Positions 35,668 through 45,707 are shown, numbered from the stretch's first letter. The stretch: 64,000 nt of DNA from CAYZED01 sp964477445 (GCA_964477445.1 CAYZED010000007.1:1-64000), one strand, 5' to 3'. Notes: generated by a model not told the origin, from the letters alone. Numbers and translations: made by a program.

Positions 35668-36099
35668 CTAAATACCTAATTCGCTCATCTTAGCGGAAAC
35701 TTCATCTATACTCATATCTGCTTCATCGATATATTTTTGCCACTGCGACGTACTCCATATTTCTATGCGACTCGAAACTCCAATTATTACTACGTCTTTT
35801 TCAATATGCGCATATTCCTTCAAGTTTGAAGGTATTAGCATCCTACCCTGCTTATCTGTCTCTGCTTCAATAGCTCCCGAAAAGAAAAATCTGGCATATG
35901 CTCTTGCATCCTTGTTAGAAGTCGGAAGTGCACTCAATTTTTTTTCAACAACATTCCATTCTTCCAAAGTATAAATAAATAGACAGTTATCTAGCCCTTT
36001 AGTGACAACAAAATTATCCCCAAGTTTCTCACGGAAACGTGCTGGCAAAATTACTCTATTCTTAGTATCTAAAGAATGCTGAAATTCACCAATAAACAT
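35668..36099 (-). CDS. mraZ: Transcriptional regulator MraZ
   Basis: 143 residues from the ATG at 36099 (GGAGGG at 5 nt); a GTG at 36111 is in frame but overlaps that ribosome site. Two SpoVT/AbrB-like halves are visible, with the DTKNRVILPARFRE and DKQGRMLIPSNLKEYA motifs that form the DNA-binding ring. MraZ represses its own cell-wall operon. Four AAAGTGG-like boxes at 10- to 11-bp spacing lie directly ahead of and over the ribosome site. It is the first gene of the dcw cluster. Confidence 0.95.
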   Translation of the reverse strand: MFIGEFQHSLDTKNRVILPARFREKLGDNFVVTKGLDNCLFIYTLEEWNVVEKKLSALPTSNKDARAYARFFFSGAIEAETDKQGRMLIPSNLKEYAHIEKDVVIIGVSSRIEIWSTSQWQKYIDEADMSIDEVSAKMSELGI

Positions 36100-36107
36100 T
36101 TTTCCCT

Positions 36108-36145
36108 CCACTTAGTTACTACTTTACTCCACTATAAACCACTTT
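36108..36145 (-). promoter_or_regulatory. MraZ operator (four direct repeats)
   Basis: On the minus strand AAAGTGG, ATAGTGG, AAAGTAG and TAAGTGG start at relative positions 0, 10, 20 and 31. This is one box per helical turn, as known for MraZ boxes in Mycoplasma. The last box overlaps the mraZ ribosome site. No convincing -10/-35 pair was found in the very AT-rich DNA upstream. Confidence 0.7.
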
Positions 36146-36343
36146 AACATATAAATCGGTAAAAATAAACAACTTTCTTAATTTTTTTTAAAGTTTATTT
36201 ACATTTTATAAATATATTTTTTTTTAACAATCATTGCACCTCTAGGATTTAGAGACAAAAATCAATATGTGCTGTCAAAAACAATTTCCAATACTATATG
36301 TGGGGGTTGTTTGCTGTTTTCAAAAAAGTATAGTTTCCTATAA

Positions 36344-36383
36344 TAAAAAAAACTACTGTTTCATGTTCGAAACAGTAGTTTTT
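36344..36383 (-). terminator. Strong intrinsic terminator at the end of the catabolic operon
   Basis: A 13-bp stem (aaactactgtttc and its complement) with a short loop is followed on the minus strand by a run of T residues. It lies just after the amidohydrolase stop codon at 36391. Confidence 0.88.
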
Positions 36384-36390
36384 GGGTTTG

Positions 36391-37641
36391 CTATATATTT
36401 ATTTTATATAACTTTTGTGGGTTTTCTCTAAAAAGCTTAGTCGCTATTTCATTGGCTTTATCAATTGTTATATTTTTCTCATAAACCTTCTTTGCCAAAA
36501 CATCGGAAATTACATCTCTTGCTAAAGATAAGTGCCCAAAAATATTTTCAACAAAACTATAGTCTCCTCCAAATCCAAGGATTTTATTTATCGGAATCAT
36601 TTCAAGCATTTCTTCCAATGATTCTTTTGCAAATTTAGACGAAATTAAGTAAGTCCAGCACATATTTAACCAAACATTAGGTTGAGTTTTGCCAAGAATA
36701 ATTGTTTCTCTTACATATGGATAACCAAGGTGAAACACATCGAAATTGACGTCTCTATGTTGTTCAATTAAGTTAATTAAATTTGATGGATGTAATTTCC
36801 TGTAATCATCCCAATACCCTGTATGTACACATGCTACTAGGTCATTTTCAGCGATGCTTTCAAGCAGAATACCAGCAGTAAAATTAGTTAATGCATTTGC
36901 ATTCTCTAACGTGGCTATTTTATTCGCTTTTAAATCATCAAATATCCTCTTCGCATCTTTATAATTTTTTAAATCCGACGAAAATGGAAACGATAGAAAT
37001 TTAATGCCAAGTGCTGCATTCTCTTTTCCATATTGAACTTTTTCATTTATTTTTTGAATAAAGTCATCAAAAGTATTAATGTTCGAACCCCAATCATCAA
37101 TATATTTCTTACATGTAGGCCAATTAGGAACTCTGTAAATATTACTTAATAGTGAATCATTATCTACTATATTTTGATTTAAACAAGTAATTATATTACA
37201 CTTATCCTTTAATACCTTTTGATATAATCCTGGCTTATTTTCTTTCTGCATTAGTTCCGTTACTTTGAAGATTGATTCCTCATTTAGCTCAAATTCTCCA
37301 TAAATATTCCCCATTGAAATTGCTGCTGCTTTATAATAATTTGTGTGTTCGATTAATTTATAAAATGGTTTTAATTTATCCCACCGCTCGTCTAATTCAA
37401 CTGAGGGTCTCCAATTTTTATCATCTAGTGGCTGCATTAGACTTGAATATTCTTCTGGTAATCCAGCTGATTCTAAATCACCTCTGCAATAGTGTGTAAA
37501 AAGCGAAAGTGCATCGACATAGCTTCCTATTCTGTTTGCTTCAGACGGCAAATGTTCATGACTATCGATAATTTCCATTTGGCTAATTGATTTATATATT
37601 TCTTCTTTAACTTTTAATTGCACGACATTTTCCATATTCAT
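36391..37641 (-). CDS. Amidohydrolase-fold protein (uronate isomerase/Amidohydro_2-like)
   Basis: 416 residues with a TIM-barrel metal site: D-S-H-E-H near residue 26-30, a later HTGY, FHLGYPYVRE and the terminal GFGGDYSF aspartate. The pattern fits PF04909-type amidohydrolases and is also shared with uronate isomerases; the exact substrate is unknown. Cytoplasmic. AAGGGGG precedes the ATG. It is the last gene before a strong terminator, 22 nt after an MFS transporter gene, so the two may handle the same compound. Confidence 0.7.
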   Translation of the reverse strand: MNMENVVQLKVKEEIYKSISQMEIIDSHEHLPSEANRIGSYVDALSLFTHYCRGDLESAGLPEEYSSLMQPLDDKNWRPSVELDERWDKLKPFYKLIEHTNYYKAAAISMGNIYGEFELNEESIFKVTELMQKENKPGLYQKVLKDKCNIITCLNQNIVDNDSLLSNIYRVPNWPTCKKYIDDWGSNINTFDDFIQKINEKVQYGKENAALGIKFLSFPFSSDLKNYKDAKRIFDDLKANKIATLENANALTNFTAGILLESIAENDLVACVHTGYWDDYRKLHPSNLINLIEQHRDVNFDVFHLGYPYVRETIILGKTQPNVWLNMCWTYLISSKFAKESLEEMLEMIPINKILGFGGDYSFVENIFGHLSLARDVISDVLAKKVYEKNITIDKANEIATKLFRENPQKLYKINI

Positions 37642-37663
37642 GAGACCCCCTTCTTTGTTTCTA

Positions 37664-38893
37664 TTATGTTTGCATACTTTTTTGCGCTTTAAGTTTTATT
37701 GCAAAAAAAGAACACATTAAAATAATCATTCCAACTATTAACCACCCGCTTTTTATTCCAGTTAACATAACAATTTTGCCCATTGTTAAAGGCCCTAACA
37801 TGCTTCCTGTCCCAATAATTAGATTTATTACAGCACTCATTCGTCCCCTATGTGAAGTTGGAGTGTATTCCATCACATAAGTTGTACTACAAATAGATAT
37901 TACTATTTCACCAAGTGTAAAAATTAGTACTGACAAATAAAAAAACGATAATGTATCAAAAAAGCCAAGTATTCCAAATCCAAAGGTATATAACAAACCT
38001 CCAATGAATATCGATATATTATGTTTAGTTGTGGCTAATAGCTTTGTAAATAATGGGGTTAAAAAGACGACAATTAGTCCATTGAAACTTGCCATTGTTC
38101 CAATATAGATTCCACTCAGCGAATTCCCAAAATTTTGAGATACATGCATCGGAAATAAAAAACCCCACTGAGAGTAGCCAAATTGATAACCCATCATTAT
38201 TATGGCAAATATTATCAAGACTGGTCGTTCCATTAAAACAAAGAGAATACTTCCCTTTACATTTTTCTCTAAAAAACTAGTCTCTACCCTCTTTGATGGA
38301 TGAGTATAATAACTAGATTTAGATACAAATAATATTATTAATGAAATTGACCCAAATGTAGTTATAGCCTCAAATAAGAACAAAATATTTATGTAATCTT
38401 TGTATAAAAATCCTCCTAGCAAAGGTCCCATTGCCAATCCTACATTCCCACATAAATAATTTAGTGAATAAGCTGATTTACGATTTTTTCTAGAAGTCAA
38501 ATCTGCAACTAGTGAATCTAGTGAAGGACCTGCAAAAACAGAGCAAGCACTTGAAAATATCAATAAATAAATCATTATCATTGAAGGTTGAATAAACACG
38601 CATAAAACGTACATACATCCTGATAAAAGACGAAAAACTATCAGAATCTTTTTCCTGTCAAATATATCTGCAATCTTTCCACCAACTAAAAGCGGAAAAA
38701 TATATGTTAGGCTTGCTATTGTTAAAACAAATCCTGCTTGCGCTTTGTTAAGACCAATTTTTTCTACAAGCAAAAGAGTAATTAATGGTGTTGAAAAACA
38801 GCCCATTGCATTTATCATTTTTGAAATTGCAATAATATAAATTTCTTTTGATAAACCTTTATATGGACTTAAGTAATTTTTGAAAAAATTCAC
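37664..38893 (-). CDS. MFS transporter
   Basis: 409 residues and twelve predicted membrane segments. The loop GGKIADIFDRKK between segments 2 and 3 is the MFS signature G-x-x-x-D-x-x-x-R-K. The second half has a related YTPTSHRGRMSAV loop, common in multidrug-type members. The substrate may be a sugar, a drug or a pathway product. GTG start behind GAGGG. It lies 17 nt after the PAF-acetylhydrolase-like gene. Confidence 0.85.
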   Translation of the reverse strand: MNFFKNYLSPYKGLSKEIYIIAISKMINAMGCFSTPLITLLLVEKIGLNKAQAGFVLTIASLTYIFPLLVGGKIADIFDRKKILIVFRLLSGCMYVLCVFIQPSMIMIYLLIFSSACSVFAGPSLDSLVADLTSRKNRKSAYSLNYLCGNVGLAMGPLLGGFLYKDYINILFLFEAITTFGSISLIILFVSKSSYYTHPSKRVETSFLEKNVKGSILFVLMERPVLIIFAIIMMGYQFGYSQWGFLFPMHVSQNFGNSLSGIYIGTMASFNGLIVVFLTPLFTKLLATTKHNISIFIGGLLYTFGFGILGFFDTLSFFYLSVLIFTLGEIVISICSTTYVMEYTPTSHRGRMSAVINLIIGTGSMLGPLTMGKIVMLTGIKSGWLIVGMIILMCSFFAIKLKAQKSMQT

Positions 38894-38910
38894 AATTCTA
38901 TCCCTCTATT

Positions 38911-40128
38911 TCAACTCCTAAATAAGTATTCCAATTCGTCCTTATAAACTAGAGCAATCTGCTCTATAGAAGCATCTTTTCCTTTTAAATTAATATCGAA
39001 GAACCCCACAACTAAATCTCTTAAGATTTTTCTCATTCTTGGCTCTGATATATTTTTTCCTGACTCAGCTCCTTCTTTCATAATTATTGATTTAAGACCT
39101 AAATCTATGACTCTTCCATCACCAAAATCACCGTGTGTCGAGTTCTTTATGCCAATAAACATAATATTTTTTTGATTAGAATGATATCCAGTTATAAATG
39201 CTCTTATACCACTACATAGAACCATAAAAGGTTGATCAATAATGTTTTCTATCAGTTCTCCACCAAATTGTCCCCCATCCATATTTATACCAGCTTTAAA
39301 TCGTTTATCAAAAAAACATACCCTACCAGCATTTCCTCCACCCATTGAATGCCCAAATATGCCCACTTTGTTCAAATCCATCTTACCCGAAATAATTGCT
39401 GCGCTTTCTGAATTGTTGATTTTATATAAATAGTCAAGAACCGAAATAGTATCTTCTAAATATAAATTCATGATTTTGTTCATCTCTGGCGTATCAACTA
39501 GCTGTAATCTGAGCCACTCTCCGGGGTCACTAATTCTAAACTTATCAGCTTCAATATTAATTCTTCTAGATTCTTCAGTAACTGCTTCACTAAACTTTTC
39601 ATTAACCCCCACTATTTTCTCATCGAAAACAGAAACCGAAGTGACGTAAGTTATTGTAGGTGCAACTACAATGTACCCTCTACTGGCTAATTCTTCACAT
39701 AGAAGTGTGGCTGACCAGTTTGGGCTTGCATTCCCATGCCCAAAAAATACAACTGGATATTTCTCATCGCCGTATTTGATAGAAGCACTTAAATATCCAT
39801 GAGTCTTAACTTTGGTCAGGTATTTATAAAAATCAAAGTCTCCTTTTATCCCTATAATGGCTAGTGCAAAATTAGTTAAATGCCTAGATATGTTCGAATC
39901 TTTAATATAAGATATTCTTTTACATCCTTTAGTAGATTCAGCCGGATACCAGCATCGAACAGGAATTTCTCTAAAATTTTCCTTAAAAATTGGATCTTTT
40001 CTGTTAATATCTTTACAAATAAAATCATAAACACCTACTATATATTTCCCTGTGGGCTTCGGAAGTCTAATGATTTTTGACAGAAAAAACTGCACTATTT
40101 TCGAATTAGGAATTTTGAAAATATCCAT
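38911..40128 (-). CDS. Alpha/beta hydrolase, PAF acetylhydrolase-like
   Basis: 405 residues. The nucleophile elbow GHSMGG (S261), with D284 in INMDG and H332 in STHGDFGD, forms a complete triad. HGNASPNWSA (about 131-140) is the oxyanion region. The plan fits the plasma-type platelet-activating-factor acetylhydrolase family, which in bacteria includes esterases and amidases. No signal peptide, so it acts on small imported esters. AAGGAG lies 6 nt before the ATG. Confidence 0.8.
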   Translation of the reverse strand: MDIFKIPNSKIVQFFLSKIIRLPKPTGKYIVGVYDFICKDINRKDPIFKENFREIPVRCWYPAESTKGCKRISYIKDSNISRHLTNFALAIIGIKGDFDFYKYLTKVKTHGYLSASIKYGDEKYPVVFFGHGNASPNWSATLLCEELASRGYIVVAPTITYVTSVSVFDEKIVGVNEKFSEAVTEESRRINIEADKFRISDPGEWLRLQLVDTPEMNKIMNLYLEDTISVLDYLYKINNSESAAIISGKMDLNKVGIFGHSMGGGNAGRVCFFDKRFKAGINMDGGQFGGELIENIIDQPFMVLCSGIRAFITGYHSNQKNIMFIGIKNSTHGDFGDGRVIDLGLKSIIMKEGAESGKNISEPRMRKILRDLVVGFFDINLKGKDASIEQIALVYKDELEYLFRS

Positions 40129-40189
40129 AATGATCTCCTTAATTTTTTAACTAAAAATAAAACCTATTTTAGTAATACATCCAAATAAA

Positions 40190-40816
40190 CTATAACAAGC
40201 TTTTTACTTTCTCTGCCATAGCATTCCCAAGTCTTATATGACTCTTCGCAGTATAGTGAATCCCATCCTCTTTACTAACAGAAATGTGCTCAGCAACATC
40301 AAAAAAATCACAGTTTAATTCTTTTGCTTTTTCAGAAAAAAGATGAGAAAACTTCTTTGATTTTTCTCTCCCACCCATAATTATTTCTGTCCATGGTTCC
40401 ATCTCTATAATTGGCGGTGGTGCTGCAAGTATTATTTTGGGGGAATTACCATTTGGTCCAGACCCGCTTTTTTTTATAATTTCGACTAATACCCCTGCAG
40501 CATTTGCAATATCTGTTGCAGTAAGAGAAAATCTCGCTTTCAAATCATTAGTTCCCAACATTAAAATTACCAAATCAATAGGACTGTGGCTATCTAAACA
40601 AGGTATTAGGTACTCTTTTCCATTTTTATGTCCATCACTAACCGGATCTTCAAATAAAGTTGTTCTTCCTCCCAATCCCTCTTCAACTATATAATAGTCT
40701 TCCTTTAAAATGTTAGCCAAAACGCCTGTCCATCTTGTATTTTTATCGTATCTTGATCCATCTACAGGATTTGAACCCCAGGTATTTGAATCTCCATAGC
40801 AAAGTATTGTTTTCAT
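40190..40816 (-). CDS. SGNH/GDSL hydrolase (arylesterase-like)
   Basis: 208 residues from the ATG at 40816 (AGAGGT upstream); an in-frame TTG lies at 40831. The four SGNH blocks are visible: CYGDSNTWG with the nucleophile serine, GLGGRTT, MLGTNDLK, and DGIHYTAKSHIRLG with the catalytic D and H. No signal peptide. Family members remove acetyl or acyl groups from sugars or small esters, which suits deacetylation of an imported glycan. It overlaps the preceding kinase-isomerase frame by a few bases at its extended start only. Confidence 0.88.
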   Translation of the reverse strand: MKTILCYGDSNTWGSNPVDGSRYDKNTRWTGVLANILKEDYYIVEEGLGGRTTLFEDPVSDGHKNGKEYLIPCLDSHSPIDLVILMLGTNDLKARFSLTATDIANAAGVLVEIIKKSGSGPNGNSPKIILAAPPPIIEMEPWTEIIMGGREKSKKFSHLFSEKAKELNCDFFDVAEHISVSKEDGIHYTAKSHIRLGNAMAEKVKSLL

Positions 40817-40820
40817 TTTT

Positions 40821-42629
40821 CTACCTCTCAAAATTAACAGTTGCAGCGAGACAAATTATATTACCTTGTATTCTTATTTTCCCAAAATGATATGGAGCTA
40901 TTAAAAAATCTCCAACTGAAACATCTTTCCCATTTATTGTCCCTTTGCCCTCTATTACTCCGATTATTAAGTAAGGAAAAATTTGTTCTATATCCGCATG
41001 CCCTCTCACATCATATTTTATTACAGTAAATTGCGGTGATTCAATCAAAGTATGTCTTTCGAAATGATAAAACTTCTCAACTCTTTGTTCTTGCTTTCCC
41101 ATGATAAAAGGGACTTTCATAGATAGTATCGACTTTTCGATATGTAGTTCTCTTTCAACGCCTTCTACTTTTCTTCCGTAGTCATACAGCCTATACGTTG
41201 TGTCTGACGGTTGTTGAACTTCAATAATCCTCATCTTTCCTGTCAGAGCATGGACTGTTCCACTGGGGACATTTATAAAATCACCTTTTCTAATAGGCAT
41301 ACGACATAAAAGTTCATCCCATCTATTCTCTTTGATCATTTTCAATAATTCTTCTTTGTTATTTGCTGTATGACCATATACAATTTCTGAATCAAGCGAA
41401 CAATCGGCAATATACCAGCACTCCGTTTTTGGTTCTCCATCTTCACTATCATCACCTGGATGTACTTGAATACTCAAGTCTTCTTTCGTATCAATAGTTT
41501 TAACTAGTAACGGAAATACACTTCCTTCTTGATATCCAAAAAGTTCTTTGTGTTTATCCCATAACGTTGAAAGACTCATACCTGAGTATTTACCCTCAAC
41601 TATTATGCTCTCACTTCCCTTATATCCACTGACACTCCAATCTTCAAATCCCCAAATTTTTTCATGAATTGCTCTTTTAAAGACTAGTAGCTCTTTTTCA
41701 TCACTGTTTTTTTTCTTCAGACGGTTTTGTACCATTAACGCAGCACCAACAGTGCCTGGATTACTAAGTTCTGCTTTTTTTATATCTATTTTCCCTCGCA
41801 TTACTTTGTAAATATAGCCTTCGAAACTGCTCTTTACTTTTTCTAAAAAAATATCGTCGGCATCCATTACACCACCACCGAGTACAAATACATTCGGATC
41901 TACAATGTGTGCAATAGCAGCCATACCTTTCCCCAAAGAATCTGCCGCTTTATCAATTATTTGTGTTGCAACTAAATTACCTTCCAGCATTTTCTCGAAA
42001 ACATCTTCTGTAGTATTCACTTCTAAGCCTTTTTCTAATGCTTCTCTTAAAATGGCTGTTCCACTAGCTGAACCCTCAAGAGATCCGGAATTCAGAAAAC
42101 TATGTTTAGCTTCATTATCCTTAACAATTATATTAGCTATTTCACCAGCATTACCTGTTGCTCCATTAATTATTTGCCCATTATAAACTAGCCCTCCACC
42201 AACTCCAGTGCTTATTGTAAGATAATATACAATTTCATATCCTTTACCAGCGCCATACACTGCTTCTCCCAAAGCCGCCACATTGGCATCATTTTCTATA
42301 AAGCATGGTACATTAAAGTACTCTTCAATCCTTTTGGATAAATGAATTCCATCCCATCCTTCGAGATTCACTAGATTGAATACAATGCCATTATTTGCGT
42401 CTAAAGGTCCTGGCATGCCAATACCAATTCCTCCCAGAGATTCAATGTCAATTTTGTTCTTTTGAATCTGAAGTTTTATTAGATTTAATATTTGGTTAAT
42501 TGTGCTTTCAGCACCATCTTTTTTGTCAGTGTTTTCTTTTGTTAAATCAACACAATTTCCAATAGAATCATACAATGCAACTCTTATATTAGTTGCTCCA
42601 AGGTCGATTCCGATCCACCACTTACCCAT
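40821..42629 (-). CDS. Fusion of ROK-family sugar kinase and class I mannose-6-phosphate isomerase
   Basis: 602 residues. Residues 1-305 are a ROK kinase: GIDLGATNIRVAL phosphate loop, catalytic D114 in ENDANVAAL, STGVGGG and GGGVMDADD. The usual zinc site is lost: the GHI histidine is N166 and the three cysteines are absent in HSFLNSGSLEG. Residues 312-602 are a ManA cupin with zinc ligands Q388, H390 (IQVHPGDD), E403 (TECWY) and H460 (PSGTVHAL). The pair would turn mannose into mannose-6-phosphate and then fructose-6-phosphate, and the next upstream gene is an alpha-mannosidase. GGAGG lies 7 nt before the ATG. Kinase preference for mannose is inferred from the fusion and context. Confidence 0.9.
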   Translation of the reverse strand: MGKWWIGIDLGATNIRVALYDSIGNCVDLTKENTDKKDGAESTINQILNLIKLQIQKNKIDIESLGGIGIGMPGPLDANNGIVFNLVNLEGWDGIHLSKRIEEYFNVPCFIENDANVAALGEAVYGAGKGYEIVYYLTISTGVGGGLVYNGQIINGATGNAGEIANIIVKDNEAKHSFLNSGSLEGSASGTAILREALEKGLEVNTTEDVFEKMLEGNLVATQIIDKAADSLGKGMAAIAHIVDPNVFVLGGGVMDADDIFLEKVKSSFEGYIYKVMRGKIDIKKAELSNPGTVGAALMVQNRLKKKNSDEKELLVFKRAIHEKIWGFEDWSVSGYKGSESIIVEGKYSGMSLSTLWDKHKELFGYQEGSVFPLLVKTIDTKEDLSIQVHPGDDSEDGEPKTECWYIADCSLDSEIVYGHTANNKEELLKMIKENRWDELLCRMPIRKGDFINVPSGTVHALTGKMRIIEVQQPSDTTYRLYDYGRKVEGVERELHIEKSILSMKVPFIMGKQEQRVEKFYHFERHTLIESPQFTVIKYDVRGHADIEQIFPYLIIGVIEGKGTINGKDVSVGDFLIAPYHFGKIRIQGNIICLAATVNFER

Positions 42630-42665
42630 TTTGTCCTCCGTTTGAATATATGTATCATAGAGATT

Positions 42666-45600
42666 TTATGACAAATCTAGTTTGAACGTTTTTATCTCAA
42701 AAGGCATAATATGAAAATAGAAACTATTCTCATTCTCTTCGACTTTAATCTCAGATATTTCTTTCTCTAGTAAATCACATTCGAAAACACTCTTAATTTT
42801 TTTATCAGAAGTTAACTTAACTAGGTTCCTTGAATTAAAGTATTCATATACTCTAATAATTATTGAATCACTATCTTCAGCAATTTTTACGACTTCAATC
42901 TGAACAACGTCTTTATCAATACTAAATAATGAGAACTCATTACTAGATTTAACTTCTCCAATTTTTAATGGCCTTACTATCATTGGACAATTCAGCGAAT
43001 AAGCTTCATTTACCGTTCTAGCTTCTTTCCAAGTGCCTATATGAGGATAGAGTTCATAAATGAACTCATGAATACCTTGATCAGCTTCTGGATTAGGATA
43101 TGTGCTTGACTTAAGTAAAGTAAGTCGAATATTATTCTCCTTTATGTCATGACCATACTTACAATCATTTAATAAACTAACTCCATAATTGCCCTCCGAC
43201 AAATCCACCCATTTATGCGCGCATACTTCAAATCTTGCACTGTCCCAGCTTGTATTCCTATGCGTTGGTCTCTCCACATTACCGTATTGTATTTCAAAAG
43301 TTGCTTTGTCAGAATTAATATCAACAGGAAATGAAGTCTTAAGTAACGTATGTTTCTCATGCCAATCTATTTTTGTTTCAAATCTTATTTTCGAGGAATT
43401 CTTGGTTATTGATATTTTTTGTTCAATTATCGAATTTTCATAAGTGCGAACTACCTTTAGTGCCGCTCTATTTAATCCATTTTCAATTATTTCTACAGAA
43501 TCTAACCTATTTATTACCCACTTTTTATCTTCATAATATGGCTCAATATTCCACGCATCATACTCAAACGGTTTATCCTGAAAAGCAACAATTCTATTTG
43601 CATGTTCTCCAGAAGTAATAACTTCTCGGTTGTTTATTTTGTCATATATTGAAATTATCTCTGCATTCTTGTCAAACTTCACTCTAATTAATTCATTTTC
43701 TAATAAATTCTTACTTACTAATAACCCGCCAGCTAATAACCCGCAAGTGCGTACTTCAGAACCATCTGGAATCTTGTTTTGCTTCATTTCGAATATTTTA
43801 TAGCCTTTTGCTGGAACGTTTTTCGCTGTAAAAACGTGCTTTTCTGATGTCCCTTGAATTTCAATCTCGACTTCTTCTGTTCGTTCAAATCCCAATTGAT
43901 TGAATACAATATACGAATTAGTTTTAGTTGTGACCTTGTTCTTTATAACTTCTATAGCAGAATCTATCAACGCTTCTACATCTGCCTTAACTTCCTCATA
44001 TTGTTTAAAAGAGTCGTCATATACTTCTTTGATTGAAGAGCCGGGCAAGATATCATGAAATTGATTCAAAAGAACCTTCTTCCAATTTTCGTTGATTCTA
44101 TTCTTTTCATACTTGTATTCTTTATCAAATTGTTTTGCTAGAGTAGAAAAAAACTCGACATCGAGCATCAAAAATTCGCTCTTGCGGTTGTATCTTTTTG
44201 ATTTTGCCATTGAAGTATAAGTGCCTCTGTGAAATTCTAAATATAATTCGCCGACCCATTTTGGAAATTCATTCTTGTGATTTTCTTTTATCTTTTTAAA
44301 GTAATCAAGAGCTTTTCCTTTTACTGTTCTGGGACAGCCAGGTATACCCCTACTCATTCTTTTTTCGTTTTCAAGCATTTCTCTTGTGGGTCCACCGCCG
44401 CCATCGCCATAACCATAACAAACCAATACGTCTCTATTTACAGACTTTTGTTGATATCTATCCCAAGCTCCCATAATCTGTTCTGGCTCAATAACACCAT
44501 TATAACTAGTATAAAATGGCGCAATATCTTTCATATCCGGATCAGTAGTTGTAATAAAATGAGTTAAAACCTCTGTTCCATCAATGCCCTTCCAATTAAA
44601 TGTATCAAATGGCATTTTGTTGTGATCATTCCAACTGAGTTTTGTGGTCATGAAATATTCAATTCCACATTTTTTCATAATTTGCGGAAGCGCTGCACTA
44701 TATCCAAAAACATCTGGGAGCCAAAGAATTTTGTTATCCATTCCGAATTCTTCTTTGAAAAATCTTGTCCCAAAAAGAAACTGTCGCACTAATGACTCTC
44801 CTGAAGTCAAATTACAGTCAGCTTCTAGCCACATTCCACCTTCAACTTCCCATCTTCCATTTGCTATTTCATTTTTGATTTTTTTATACAAATTTGGATT
44901 TTCTGTTTTTAAAAACTCATAAAGCTGGGGTTGACTGGACATGAAAGTAAACTCCGGATATTCTTTCATAAGAGATAGTATTGTGCTAAAACTTGCCATA
45001 ACTTTTTTTTTAGTTGTCGATAATGTCCATTTCCATGCCACATCAATATGCGTATGACCTACACAATGCGCCAAAATATCTTCTTTACCACATAATTTCT
45101 TATAGAAATTATCGTCTAAATATTTAATAGTATTTTCAATTGAAAGATTGAATTCTTTCGAATTTGGTGTTCTGATATCTAAAAAATTCACTGCTCTATC
45201 TAAGCAACTTAATATATCTATTTTTCTTATATCATCATCTTCTAAAAATTTTGCAGCTTGAAGCGGAACATTTATATCATAGAAGAGCGATTCACATGTT
45301 TTGTTAACACTCTGAATAGATCCTTTTAAAAACATATCAGCTTCCTTAAATCCCGCAAAAGAAACTAATTTGATATAAATAACCTTGCCTGGCTCTCCCG
45401 ATTTTTGGAGCAATGTCTGATGATGGTTTATATCAAGACCATGTATTAATTCATCATCTATGTATAGCCAAAATTGTGGAGGAGTTATAGAAAAGTGCTG
45501 AGGTGTCTTACTTTCGATATTCAAAACTACATACTTTTCCCTAAACTCTTCAGGTATTATAATAGTTTTGTTAATTTCAAAAACAACTTCACCTGAAGAG

Positions 45601-45707
45601 TTAAATTTTTCTTCAATCTTAAAATCATTAATTTCGATCTCATGGATTACGATACTAGCTTTAATATCTTCTAAAATTCTTTCGATTTTTTTTTCAATAT
45701 GTTTCAT
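42666..45707 (-). CDS. GH38 alpha-mannosidase
   Basis: 1013 residues without a signal peptide, so it acts on imported substrate. The GH38 zinc site is seen as GHTHIDVAWKW (H218, H220, D222), and the nucleophile as D332 in LPDVFGYSAALPQI. The middle three-helix region and C-terminal beta domains are complete (KNVPAKGYKIFEM onward). Family members release alpha-linked mannose from N-glycan cores or short manno-oligosaccharides. No strong ribosome site is seen near the ATG, so the start could be a few codons off. It lies 36 nt from its downstream neighbour, the kinase-isomerase fusion. Confidence 0.94.
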   Translation of the reverse strand: MKHIEKKIERILEDIKASIVIHEIEINDFKIEEKFNSSGEVVFEINKTIIIPEEFREKYVVLNIESKTPQHFSITPPQFWLYIDDELIHGLDINHHQTLLQKSGEPGKVIYIKLVSFAGFKEADMFLKGSIQSVNKTCESLFYDINVPLQAAKFLEDDDIRKIDILSCLDRAVNFLDIRTPNSKEFNLSIENTIKYLDDNFYKKLCGKEDILAHCVGHTHIDVAWKWTLSTTKKKVMASFSTILSLMKEYPEFTFMSSQPQLYEFLKTENPNLYKKIKNEIANGRWEVEGGMWLEADCNLTSGESLVRQFLFGTRFFKEEFGMDNKILWLPDVFGYSAALPQIMKKCGIEYFMTTKLSWNDHNKMPFDTFNWKGIDGTEVLTHFITTTDPDMKDIAPFYTSYNGVIEPEQIMGAWDRYQQKSVNRDVLVCYGYGDGGGGPTREMLENEKRMSRGIPGCPRTVKGKALDYFKKIKENHKNEFPKWVGELYLEFHRGTYTSMAKSKRYNRKSEFLMLDVEFFSTLAKQFDKEYKYEKNRINENWKKVLLNQFHDILPGSSIKEVYDDSFKQYEEVKADVEALIDSAIEVIKNKVTTKTNSYIVFNQLGFERTEEVEIEIQGTSEKHVFTAKNVPAKGYKIFEMKQNKIPDGSEVRTCGLLAGGLLVSKNLLENELIRVKFDKNAEIISIYDKINNREVITSGEHANRIVAFQDKPFEYDAWNIEPYYEDKKWVINRLDSVEIIENGLNRAALKVVRTYENSIIEQKISITKNSSKIRFETKIDWHEKHTLLKTSFPVDINSDKATFEIQYGNVERPTHRNTSWDSARFEVCAHKWVDLSEGNYGVSLLNDCKYGHDIKENNIRLTLLKSSTYPNPEADQGIHEFIYELYPHIGTWKEARTVNEAYSLNCPMIVRPLKIGEVKSSNEFSLFSIDKDVVQIEVVKIAEDSDSIIIRVYEYFNSRNLVKLTSDKKIKSVFECDLLEKEISEIKVEENENSFYFHIMPFEIKTFKLDLS

